Part shown: positions 11,583 through 20,950 of the stretch, piece by piece
How positions within the stretch are numbered: position 1 is the first letter of the stretch
Layout of the letters: every line of letters starts with the position of its first letter
NCBI GenBank assembly: GCA_000277445.1
Contig: AJWJ01000394.1
Location: 1-22,664, forward strand
Direction: 5' to 3'
Origin: Polysphondylium violaceum
Lineage: Eukaryota; Evosea; Eumycetozoa; Dictyosteliales; Dictyosteliaceae
DNA length: 22,664 bases
Notes under the pieces: generated by a model
What the model was told of the DNA's origin: nothing
Database searches by the model: none
The model's input: the letters and a program-made list of their open reading frames with translations, nothing else
Position numbers and translations under genes: made by a program

Positions 11583-11836
11583 GAATAAAAATAATCTTTA
11601 GCATATGCTTACCTTTAGCTAACGAACGATGGAGAAAAAATGATTGTTTTTCTTTTTTTGTAGGCGAGGGATGAAAAAAATTCTAAAAAACGGGGGTGAA
11701 TAAAAAAATATAATAAAAAAAAAAAAAGAAAAAAAATTTTAAAAAATTAATTTTCAAACGTTATTATTTTGTTCAACATCATCAAAATATATTAATTAAA
11801 TACACAAATAGATAAACGCAAAGACATAGAGCAGGA

Positions 11837-12304
11837 ATGGAGTTTGAAATCAGTGGATCTAATACATCTCCCACAGCAGCAACAACTACTACAGCAACAT
11901 CGATAGCATCACCACTCACTTCAAATATTTACAATGGTCATTTTCGAAATAAATTTGAATTGCCAACACAATGGAATAGTAAAGATAAATGCACTCATTT
12001 AGATATATCACCCAATGGCCTAAAAGTATCTTATAAAACATCAAAGACAGATAATGAAGCTGGTTTGGTTAGAGCAAATAACCCAATACCTCCCTCTTGT
12101 GGTATGTTTTATTTTGAAATCACTGTAATTAGTAAAGGTAGAGATGGTTATATAGGTGTTGGTGTTTGTACTTCAAATATGCCTTTAACAAGGCTCCCTG
12201 GTTGGGAAAAGAATTCATATGGGTTAGTATTTATATTGATTGACTGACTGATACTGTTTCTGCTTAAGCAATATACTAATTATAATAATCATAATAACAA
12301 CAAC

Positions 12305-12377
<73 letters not shown>

Positions 12378-13483
12378 GATATCATGGTGATGATGGTCAT
12401 TTATTTAAAGGATCAGGATCAGGTCGTTTTTATGGACCAACATATACAACAGGAGATACAGTTGGATGTTGTATTAATTTTGTACAAAATACACTATTCT
12501 TTACTAAAAACGGAGTACCTCTAGGAGAGGCGGCCAATGATATAAAGAATCTACCAAATCTATATCCATGTATAGGCTTGAGGACTCCAGGCGAATCAAT
12601 TACAGTAAATTTTGGTCAAAATCCATTTTCATTCGATATCGATCAATTTTTTAAAGAAGAAAAGCTCAGAGTTTATAAAACAATGAAGGCAACTACAACT
12701 GGCGATGAAGATGTATCTGCAACTCATTTAGTTTTAGCCTATCTAATGCATCATGGATATTCTGAAACTGTTAAACTATTTGCAGAATCTACTGGGATCA
12801 TTAGTAAAGAAACTTTAAATTCTCAATTGGATGATATTAAAAATAGACAAAGTTTGTATCATCATTATGAGATACATAATAATAATAATCAATCCTAACC
12901 TATTGTTTTGTTTTTGTTATTGTTTAGGAATTTCAGCACTTTTAGTTCAAGGTGATATTGATGGTGTCATGTCAGAGTTGGATAAACTTTATCCATCGTT
13001 TTTACAAAAGAGAAAAGATATTTTATTTAAATTGTTATCACAAAAGTTTATAGAAATGATAAAGAGATCGCCCATTGAAGAGGCAATGATATTTGGCCAA
13101 ACTCAGCTATCAGAGTTTGCCGAACAGTCGGAAGAGTACGCAAATATTCTCAAAGATATATTCCTTTTAATCGCTTATACAGAACCTTTAGAATGTTCAA
13201 ATTCTTATTTATTAACGAGCGAAAGAAGAGAATCTATAGTAAATGATTTGAATTGTGCCCTTTTAAGTAAGTATAGCAATAACAATAATATTTCGATTTA
13301 ATATCTTTTAGTTTAAATATTAATTTTAATCTTTTAGTTTATTGTAATAGACCAGCAACACCAGTTTTAGAAAAAATAGTTAGACAATCACAAGTTGTAC
13401 TTGATGAAGTAGTTGCTAATAATGCTGGTCCAGCTGCAATTTTTGTAAATGTTAAAGAGTTTATTAATGTTGATGATACATAA
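11837..13483 (+). CDS. RanBPM-like SPRY-LisH-CTLH protein (four exons)
   Basis: This 447-aa protein is of the RanBP9/RanBP10 (yeast Gid1) family, scaffold subunits of the CTLH/GID E3 ubiquitin ligase. Exons are 11837-12222, 12379-12851, 12928-13266 and 13338-13483, with phases 2, 1 and 1 maintained. Domains in order: a Thr/Ser/Ala-rich N-terminus to about residue 30, a SPRY domain at about 60-215 (MFYFEITVISKGRDGYIGVGV and GDTVGCCINF), a LisH motif at about 247-275 (THLVLAYLMHHGYSETVKLF), a CTLH segment from about 280 (DDIKNR, then LVQGDIDGVMSELDKLYP), and a C-terminal CRA region. The length is shorter than human RanBP9 because the long Pro/Gln-rich leader is absent. Intron 1 is filled with an AAT microsatellite that runs into its acceptor. 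The identity is firm; partner subunits are not in this window. Confidence 0.93.
12305..12376 (+). repeat. (AAT)n microsatellite inside intron 1 of the RanBPM-like gene
   Basis: An essentially pure run of about 24 AAT triplets ends exactly at the AATAG acceptor of intron 1, so the repeat supplies the whole region upstream of the 3' splice site. AAT/AAC repeats are common in Dictyostelium and are usually length-variable between strains. Length change would leave the protein unchanged but could shift the branch-point to acceptor distance. Confidence 0.95.
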
Positions 13484-13610
13484 ATAATATTAACTATCCA
13501 CAAGACACTATATAAATAAACTCCCCCATTGTTAATAATAAAAATAATAATAATAATAATTATAATATCATTAATAGTCATTAAATAAGTTTGTTTCTAT
13601 TTTGTAAAGA

Positions 13611-15593
13611 TTAAATTAATAATACTAGAAGGAATGTAGAGATAAAAAATACAAAGGAACAGTTAAATATTGATGACGATGAATTGGCAGATGGTGAAAA
13701 TACAATTGGTTGAATTGTTTTGAGATTACCATTATATATTGTCATGTTTGAGTAGACACCAGATGGAAGTTTGGTTGAAATAAACTGACCATTTAAATCA
13801 TAATATTTAATTGATAAATCTTTATCATCTAATAAAAGAATTGGCTCAAGACCAAAATAGAGGCCAGTTAATTCAAGGGGATCTCCAGTAGTTTGAAAGA
13901 TGGTGGGTTTTTGATCTAAGATAACAGGTTTCATATCAACAGTGTATTTTTTTTGGATTCCGTTTGTAGTTAAAGATACAACGTAGCTTGATGAATAAGT
14001 CCTAACGTTTGGCTCAATGATCATTAGAGTTGAATTTAAATTGAACTCGACTTGATCATTGTCCAATACCACCGAATATTGATACCATTCAATAAATGGA
14101 TGAGATGCATTGATGTGAATATATTGATCCAATTGGTAGATATTATATATTTCCAGTGATGGGTTAAGTAATTTGGATGAGATCGAAACAGTGAGACCAT
14201 TTATCTCGACTCCTATCGTTGATGTATTTGGAATGTATTTCTTTATCAAGAATACAATTTTACTGCTATCGTAGCTTATGATATCAGATATAATAGTATT
14301 CTTGGTATCCAAATAGACAAAGAAACTTGCATTATTGATTGGTGAGTGAAAATAACCAGATAATACCACACTAATTGTATCATTACTGATTACCGAAGAA
14401 AATAATGAAAGAATTTCCATTTCTTCTCCACATTTTGAATTTCCACTTTTACATATACATTTACCATATTGACAATATCCATTGCCGTTGCAATTTTCAA
14501 GACAAGGTGATTCGTATGAAGTGATAATGAGTTTTGCTGTTGAATCGGTAGCAGATATTTTGGTCATTAAAAGATAGTTGTTCTGATCATCATTATCATT
14601 TTGTGTAACGGCTTCCATAGATATTATTCCAGATGCATCAATGGATTGTATTTGGGCGTTTCTAAATTTAGTGTCAAGGCCAATTAAACTGTTTGTGGTA
14701 AGAATAAATATTTGACCTTGCTTCTCATCAAAGGACATTAATTTGCATGTACCCCAAACACCAAATGTATACAGTTTAATAGTAGATCTTTGAGCAAAAC
14801 TACCCCAGGCCTCAAGCACCGGACCATCATCAAGAGAGTCTGCACAATAATAAGCCACATTTTGACGACTATTTACAACACCACCTATTCTTGGAGTAAC
14901 CTGTCCTGTTGATGAACTTACAAAAGACCCCCAACTCTGACCAAGTAGATATAAACTCATACCTGTATTAAATGATAAATAGCATCCAGCTTGATCAAAA
15001 TTACAAGCTCTATTTTGAAAAATGATTAATATCACATGTAAACATTACAATCTAATTAAAAATACTTACAACCCAGAAGGTGGAGTTATTAGTTTAATTT
15101 GATATTGTCTACCATTTGATATTAAGTTTAAACTTGGTGGATTACCTATATAGGCCCAATTATTTTGTCCACCTGTTGAATAAACAGAATCTATTGACGT
15201 TAAAGGAGATGTTGTTTCAAAATATTTAATTTCAAAATTATTTAAATTTGGACCTATCTGAATAACAGATTCCTGTGTAGTTAAATAACCAATAAAATCA
15301 GTACCATTGTATTTTGATAGCTTGAATTGAGTAGAACCACCACTAGGAATAGATGTATTTGAGATTGACCAGATTTCATTTAAAGTTGTTGTATTTGAGA
15401 AAGCATTTGAAAGGTCATAATAATACAGTTTACTTTTATCTACCGAATAATATTGATTAGGTTCTTTGTAAATACAAGATAAAATGGGAAAACTGTTATC
15501 TTTGATGGTGATTTCTTTTACAAAACTGAATCGAGATGCATCTACTTTAATCAAAGCAACTAGTATTAAAAAAATGACTAAATATTTAATCAT
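13611..15593 (-). CDS. Predicted secreted/GPI-anchored protein with EGF-like module
   Basis: This is a 640-aa cell-surface candidate from exons 15070-15593 and 13611-15009 (60-bp intron, phase 2). An N-terminal signal peptide (MIKYLVIFLILVALIKVDAS) is clear. It is followed by about 320 residues of beta-rich sequence with Asn-X-Ser/Thr sites. Then comes a six-cysteine EGF-like module (C344, C348, C354, C359, C361, C368; C-x3-C-x5-C-x4-C-x-C-x6-C). The following beta-sandwich-like region may be an IPT/TIG-type fold, as in ComC-like Dictyostelium proteins. The C-terminus is a Ser-rich spacer plus a hydrophobic tail (FVFFISTFLLVLLI) ending at the stop, which fits a GPI-attachment signal; a single membrane anchor is the alternative. 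The start was moved to ATG 15593 because the frame upstream opens with TTG. The likely role is adhesion or signalling at the surface, by inference. Its 3' end converges on the RanBPM-like gene 127 bp away. Confidence 0.85.
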
Positions 15594-15785
15594 TCTATAA
15601 TCACACAAGATTGGAATAGTTTTATTTGTCTACCATTATTTTCGGAAACAAAATGGTAAATATCTAAATTAAATGATGAGAAAAAAAAGTAGAAAAAATA
15701 AAAAAAATTTAGAAAAAATCATTGAATCTTGGACACTCGAATAAATAAACTAGTCTCTTTTCAATGGTTATTGTCTATTATTTTA
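15594..15785 (-). promoter_or_regulatory. Promoter of the EGF-module protein / 3' end of CTNNBL1
   Basis: This 192-bp A/T-rich interval lies between two minus-strand genes. It contains A-tracts and TAAATAAACT near 15741, and nothing else that can be assigned. Confidence 0.4.
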
Positions 15786-17821
15786 TTAAAGGGATTGAAT
15801 AAGACTATCAACCAATTCTTCATCATCACCAGTTGTTTCGGCAAAGTTTTTAAGAACGGCCTTTATACCAAGGAAACCGTTTGAAGATTTCAAATTTAAA
15901 AGTTGAGTAACCTTTTCTTTTATAGTTGAATCATGTTGACATAATATGGCTATAATAAAATCAATTTGTTGAAGTGTAAATAAACCAGCATCCAATCTTT
16001 TCAATATTGCCAAATCTTCGTCTTCCTCTTCCTCTTGATCCAAAGTTTCATCATATTTCTTAACTTTGGCAAGATACTTTTGATGAAGTTCTACAAGATG
16101 TTCAACTTTTTCCAAATGATTTTCAGTAAATTTCGATACCAATCTTTCATAGGATTCAGATTCTTTTGTCAAATTTCTCAAGAGAGAATGAATGATTGTG
16201 AGCATGTGTTTTTCATCTTCAATTTCATTGTAAACCTTTTTGTTGTGTTTGGATTTGATTTTCTTCATAAAGTTTGAAAACAATGTTTTTAATCCAAGTA
16301 CTTGAACAAACGTTTCATTTGATTTTGGATATTTATTCAACGCATAATCTATAATTTTAAATGCTTGACCTCTTAATATAGTTTTTTTTCTATAAAAATA
16401 TATTTATGTTTAATGATTAATACTACTGGGATTTTTAATCAATTTATAAAGGTACTTACTTGATTAATAATAACATTAATTCTAAACCTTCAGATTTGAG
16501 AAACAATTCCTTATTTGCATCGTCAAATAAAATAGCACAAAGACATACGGCTATATTATTTATCATTTCAGTCTCTTGTAAATTGGATGGTTCATTTTTG
16601 ACATAGGGTGAAAGTAGTACCAACAAGGATTCAACTCCACCATTTATTTCGGCAAAGGATTTAATAGCTTCATCGCCAGATTGTAATATAATGGATAAAA
16701 CTTCACAAGCATATAGTCTAATTGGTATTTCTGCTACTTTTTTCTTTGTATTACTATTTGGTACCAAAGACAATATATATTTAATCAAAGTTGTTTTTTT
16801 TAATAATAAATTTGATACGAGTTCAAGATCAATGTCCAACATGGATTCAATGATACCAAATGTATTGTAAATTGCTTGTGATTCCTCTGCAATGGTTGGA
16901 TCTAATCTATTGAAATTTTGAATTAATGTCTCTAAAACGTTGTTTTCAAGGACACTCTTAAACAATGCCAAATCATTGTCAGACTCTTGATTTTCTTGTT
17001 GAATCAATTCATAAAACAACTCTATAACATCAATCGATATATCACAGTTTTCATGTATAATAAGTGATCCCAGTGATAAAACACTGCCCAATGATACAAA
17101 CAATGGATATAGCTCTGGCGCTGTGGCTAAAACTTGTAAGTTTTTAATTTCTTCATCTAAATCAATTTCACTATCCATAAATCTATATATATTTAGAATA
17201 TATAATGTATTAATACATTATTATTATTGTTGTTGTTGTTGAGATAATGATTACTTTTCAGGTTCATTTTTGAATTTATCACGCATTTGTTGATTTTTTA
17301 AATATTTCTTTTCAAACGATAACACGAGTTTCTTTAATGTTGCTGGATTTAATTCATCAAACTATTATATTATCATTATTATTATTATTTACAATCAATT
17401 GAATCACTAGATGTTAGGATCATTTTATTTTTTTTTTTTTTTTTAAATTTAGATGTATATTACTTACAGATTCATTTTCTACTTGATTAACAAACTCTTT
17501 TAGTTGGTTTTGCTTTGAATATTTTGAGGGTTGGTTATCTACATTCTCATCTTGTTTTCTTTTCTTTGTATAGTAGTAGGAAGTGTGAGTATATGTGATT
17601 ACATGTAGTGCGGATCTGATCAAGATAGAAAGATGATATTGATGTTGTTATTGTTGTTTCTAGAAGTTAAAAATAAAAAACAAATGATGGTCTATAGATA
17701 GTGTATGTAGGGTGTGTGGGTGTGGGATTGTACTCTCAGCTCCTAACAGGGATGTTACTATGGTGTGCTATGTTTATAAACTCACATTTGTACTTGCAGC
17801 TGTTGTTGTTTTTGACATCAT
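15786..17821 (-). CDS. ctnnbl1: Beta-catenin-like protein 1 (CTNNBL1) orthologue, five exons
   Basis: This 521-aa nuclear armadillo-repeat protein matches human CTNNBL1 (563 aa), which binds the Prp19/CDC5L spliceosome complex. Exons on the minus strand are 17786-17821, 17468-17563, 17255-17361, 16460-17182 and 15786-16389. Family landmarks seen: a short basic KRKQDE stretch near the N-terminus (a candidate nuclear signal), LNPATLKKLVLSFEKK, NEPEKFMDSEIDLDEEI (human has NPEKFMESELDL), the armadillo region with LYACEVLSIILQ and INGGVESLLVLLS, and the C-terminal block FVQVLGLKTLF, SLLRNL, KFTENHLEKVEHLVELH and RLDAGLFTLQQI. The coding phase is consistent over exons 2-5. Exon 1 (MMSKTTTAASTN) rests on a GTGAGT donor and a non-TAG acceptor (ACAAAG), so the extreme 5' end is less certain. 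No in-frame Met exists in exon 2, so an upstream exon is required. Confidence 0.92.
17708..17727 (-). promoter_or_regulatory. G/T-rich element inside CTNNBL1 intron 1
   Basis: A plus-strand run of GTAGGGTGTGTGGGTGTGGG lies inside the first intron, so the transcript reads the C/A-rich complement. It resembles the CA-rich elements of the RAD50-Myb spacer. It may be an intronic enhancer or simple-sequence noise. Confidence 0.3.
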
Positions 17822-18627
17822 ATGAATATATAAATAAATGAAGCCTTTTTTTTATTTTTATTTTTGTTTTTTTTTGTTTTGTAATTTTTCATCACAAACA
17901 ACAAACGAATGCAGTATGACTATTCCAAAAGGATTTCATATATGATTATGATAATGACCCACTCAAGTTAAAAATGACAATATCACCAATATAAATAGTC
18001 TCCCACACTTTTTTGTATGCAAAAAAAAATAAAAAAAAGTCCCTTTATGATTTTGATTTATTTTTTATCACTTCACCCAATATTTGGGTTACGAATAAAA
18101 TTTTTCATTTTTTTTTTCAAAAAAAGAGAGGTATATACTACTCAAAGGGATAAAAAAATTTAAAACTTTGACATTTTCCGCCTGTTTTCAATGGGTGTGA
18201 TTTTTTATAACTGTCATAGAGTAAAAAATTAAATTAATAAAACCCTTTAGGGAAAAGTATTTATAATCAATTTTTTTTTATCATCATAATGCAATAACTC
18301 ATTCATCATAAATAGGAATCATTTATTTTTATAATAGTATATAGAGTAATACCAACTTTATAAATATACATTATATATAAAACTTTATTTTAAATTATTT
18401 AAAGAAATACAAAAAATAAAAAAAAGGTAACTATAACTAGTAAGAATTAATTTTAAAATTTATACACTTTTATTCACCTCTACTATCGATGGGTGTTATC
18501 AGTTTGTACATGAATAAAAAAAAAAAAGATAATGGATAATCATTAATCTATATTTGTTTTAGAAGAATCAAATTAATATATATTTATATATCTATATATA
18601 ATCATATACAAGCTTACCTTTTTTTTT
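17822..18627 (-). promoter_or_regulatory. Upstream region of CTNNBL1 and 3' end of the next gene
   Basis: These 806 bp are A/T-rich with no credible ORF. Two small G/C dyads stand out: ACCCAA-TAT-TTGGGT (18075-18089) and CCCT-TT-AGGG (18243-18252). The rest is T- and A-tracts. Alternating TA sequence near 18340-18380 and 18570-18600 may mark the 3' end of the gene at 18628. No RNA gene was seen. Confidence 0.5.
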
Positions 18628-19437
18628 TTAAACTCTTAAAGAAGATGTTAGGGGGACTCTTTTTGAATTTAGGGGTCTAAAAACATTGGAAAAATCATTG
18701 TTGTTGCTGTTTTGGTGTTGTTGTGGTATTTTAATAGTACAATTATTTAAATTACAATTATTTTCATTTTCATTTGTTTCTATTGGTGGCGGTACTATTG
18801 TTAAATTATTGTTGTTGTTGTTGTTATTATTATTATTATTATTGTAATAACTATTATCGTTATTAATTTCATTATTTACATTATTTACAAATAGAAAGTG
18901 ATCATATGGGTTTGGGATGTCCAATGTTATATATGATTGTTTTGATGGTGTTGGGGTTATTATTGAGGAGGGGGAGGAAGAATCGTACATTTTTTTCACC
19001 ATTGGTGATTTTGAACGGTGGGGTGAGACTTTTTTGTTGTTGATTTTGATTTCATTTTTGTTTTCAGTTTTTTTTACAATCGGTGTGGTGGTAGGATGAG
19101 ATAGAGATAAAGGTGAAGAAGAAGAAGATGACAGAGATTGATAATCGCCATCTGTACTTGAGATTAAATCTTTAAATAAATTTCTTGGTTTACATTTTGA
19201 AATTCTTGTGAAATTGAGTTTTGGTTTTATAGGGGCACCGGGACATTGGGCGACTTGATGGATGGCATCCTTTGAGGGAGTTGAGAGCGAATTTGGAAAT
19301 GGTAGAGATGGAGAATCATCAAGAGGATAACCATTAAAATAATCAACACTATATTGTAGATGGTCAATTTTATTTGATTGGGGCACAACAGAGTTGTCAA
19401 TATTGAGGCTTTGGATTAGGCAATGAAAATTTTCCAT
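18628..19437 (-). CDS. Asn/Ser/Pro-rich protein with SIAMESE-RELATED-like motif
   Basis: This is an intronless 269-aa protein that I cannot name. The start is ATG 19437; the frame extends upstream only to a TTG. Seen directly: an N-terminal block with DDSPSLPFP; residues 53-73, which read TPS...(9 residues)...CPGAPIKPK; a basic KCKPRNLF segment; a Ser run (102-108); many Ser/Thr-Pro sites (SP 42-43, TP 53-54, SP 108-109, SP 138-139, SP 144-145, TP 161-164); a 13-Asn run (199-211); and a basic C-terminus FRPLNSKRVPLTSSLRV that contains an RxL sequence. From memory, plant SMR-type CDK inhibitors carry TPTSxxHKIP followed by CPPAPRKPK, which is a close match in order and spacing. A cell-cycle inhibitor role is therefore a hypothesis. 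Low-complexity composition otherwise limits inference. It could also be any disordered regulator with an SH3-like ligand motif. Confidence 0.78.
   Translation of the reverse strand: MENFHCLIQSLNIDNSVVPQSNKIDHLQYSVDYFNGYPLDDSPSLPFPNSLSTPSKDAIHQVAQCPGAPIKPKLNFTRISKCKPRNLFKDLISSTDGDYQSLSSSSSSPLSLSHPTTTPIVKKTENKNEIKINNKKVSPHRSKSPMVKKMYDSSSPSSIITPTPSKQSYITLDIPNPYDHFLFVNNVNNEINNDNSYYNNNNNNNNNNNNNLTIVPPPIETNENENNCNLNNCTIKIPQQHQNSNNNDFSNVFRPLNSKRVPLTSSLRV
18805..18843 (-). repeat. Asn codon repeat (13 x AAT/AAC)
   Basis: Thirteen consecutive Asn codons, seven or eight AAT followed by AAC, encode residues 199-211 of the 269-aa protein. Such poly-Asn tracts are a hallmark of dictyostelid proteins and are expected to vary in length. 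Confidence 0.9.
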
Positions 19438-20950
19438 TTTGGATATTTTACAAAAAAAACACAAAAAATAAAATTAATAAACACAAGAGGATTTTTACAA
19501 AAAAATTAAAACAAACAAAAAAAAAAGGAATTGATTGATTGGATTGATATATATGGACTTTTAATGAAATTTACAATTTAATAAGAAAAAAATAGGCAGA
19601 TTGGTTTTGGCACTGTGAAAAAAATAATATACAAAATAAATTAAAACAATATTAAAAAATATACAAAAAAATACAATCAATAAAAGGAAATATGTTTAAT
19701 ATCAAACAAACATGTGATTATGGACAATTTTTAAAGGTGTGTGTAATTTAAAAAATATAATAGGGTTTTAATTAAAAAAGAGATATATTTTTTTGGTTTA
19801 TTCAATATTTATACAAGTTTTCTCAATTGAGAACAGAGTGGTGGTGATGGACAAAGTGTGTTGTATGTGTGATGTGTGATGTGATTGATTTAAAAGATTG
19901 AGTGATTTGTTTTTTCGTAAATTAATTGGAGTGAAAAAATAAATTAATTTTCAAAAAAATTGAAAAAAATAAAATAAATTAAAATTCAAAAAAAAAAGAA
20001 ATGGGGAAGATGGGGACTGAGGCCTGTCTTTTGATCAATCTTTGTAAAAATAACAACAGAGCGCTATTAATAATAATACTAAAACTCTGTTTGTACAAAA
20101 AAGGCAAAAAAGAGTTTTGTTGTGTCGCAAAAAAAAATATCTTTAATAGAGATTGACAATAGTTGGGAAGGTGTGTACAAAAATTAGATATTGAAGAGAG
20201 TGATGTGTGTGGTTAGGAGGAAATAGAATAATAAATCGTTGACCACAGAAATAACCCCCATCATATTGTTTTTTCTTTTTTTTCTTTTTTTTTTATTCAT
20301 TATTTCTTTTTTTGGCGCCAAAAAATTAAACAGGGATTTTTGATAATTGTTATTATATTCATATTAAACTATTGTCATAGATAACCCCACACGTGTATCT
20401 TAATCTTATTTTGGAACCAAACACACAATCAATTTTTGAAAAAAAAAAAAAAAGTAAAAAAAAGTGGTGAGAGAAATGACAATGGTGGTATGATGGTATT
20501 GTGAAATTTATTCACTTCACACTTTGAATATTGGAAGAATTAACAAGTTTTTTTTTGAATGATAAACACAAGCAATTCATATTGACTTGGTATGAGATTA
20601 ATATTTTTTTAAACAATATGTGCTATGGTAGTACTGCCGATGTATTAAATTTACAAAAATGACAACTACAATTTTCTACTTACTACCACTGCTACTATCA
20701 AATTTACAAGTGTAAAGAGTCTAATGAGGGAATATATGAACAATATATAATATTTAATAAAAAAATGTTTTATTTACAATGAATATGAGCGATTTTAGAA
20801 ATTTGATTATTTTAAATTTTTACTTTTGATTTTTGTATTTTTTTTTTTTTTTTTTTTTGTTTGTCCTATAGTCTTTCTTTTTTGATACAACCGTTTGATC
20901 ACAACAGATTCGATTTAATTTAAAATACTAAAACTATCTTTTTGTTATTA
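19438..20950 (-). promoter_or_regulatory. 1.5-kb upstream region of the 269-aa protein gene
   Basis: The gene to the right is also on the minus strand and ends at 20951, so this region serves only the gene at 18628-19437. It has no credible ORF. It contains a GTGTG/ATGTG direct-repeat tract (19855-19885), AGGCCT near 20020, the GGCGCC palindrome (20308-20325), an ACACGTGT palindrome (20390-20397) and a long T tract near 20840-20858. Its length and number of distinct GC-bearing sites suggest regulated expression. Confidence 0.55.
20308..20325. promoter_or_regulatory. TTTTTTGGCGCCAAAAAA palindrome (E2F-like site)
   Basis: This is a perfect 18-bp palindrome whose core TTTGGCGCCAAA matches the E2F/DP consensus TTTSGCGC on both strands. 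It is the most G/C-dense hexamer in a very A/T-rich neighbourhood, about 870 bp upstream of the ATG at 19437. Dictyostelids have E2F/DP and retinoblastoma-like proteins (established). Binding here is inferred. Confidence 0.5.

Larger units (their letters stand above)
11211..11836. other. Intergenic spacer with small ORF and hairpin
   Basis: This 626-bp A/T-rich spacer lies between two plus-strand genes. It holds a 71-codon ORF (11295-11510), a 19-bp-armed inverted repeat (11475-11582), a 10-bp palindrome AGCATATGCT near 11600, and from about 11670 the A-tract promoter of the next gene. Nothing else was seen. Confidence 0.6.

Noticed and set aside
15594-15608. Extended N-terminus of the EGF protein (CDYR before MIKYL)
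   Set aside because: It begins with TTG. The ATG at 15593 gives a textbook signal peptide directly.
17420-17623. 67-codon minus-strand ORF taken as a separate gene
   Set aside because: It starts at a TTG, and its central part is exon 2 of CTNNBL1 (KRKQDEN...VENES) with flanking intron sequence on both sides.
18917-19099. Plus-strand ORF overlapping the 269-aa protein gene
   Set aside because: It is an opposite-strand shadow of Ser/Pro-rich coding sequence, with no A-rich start context and no family.
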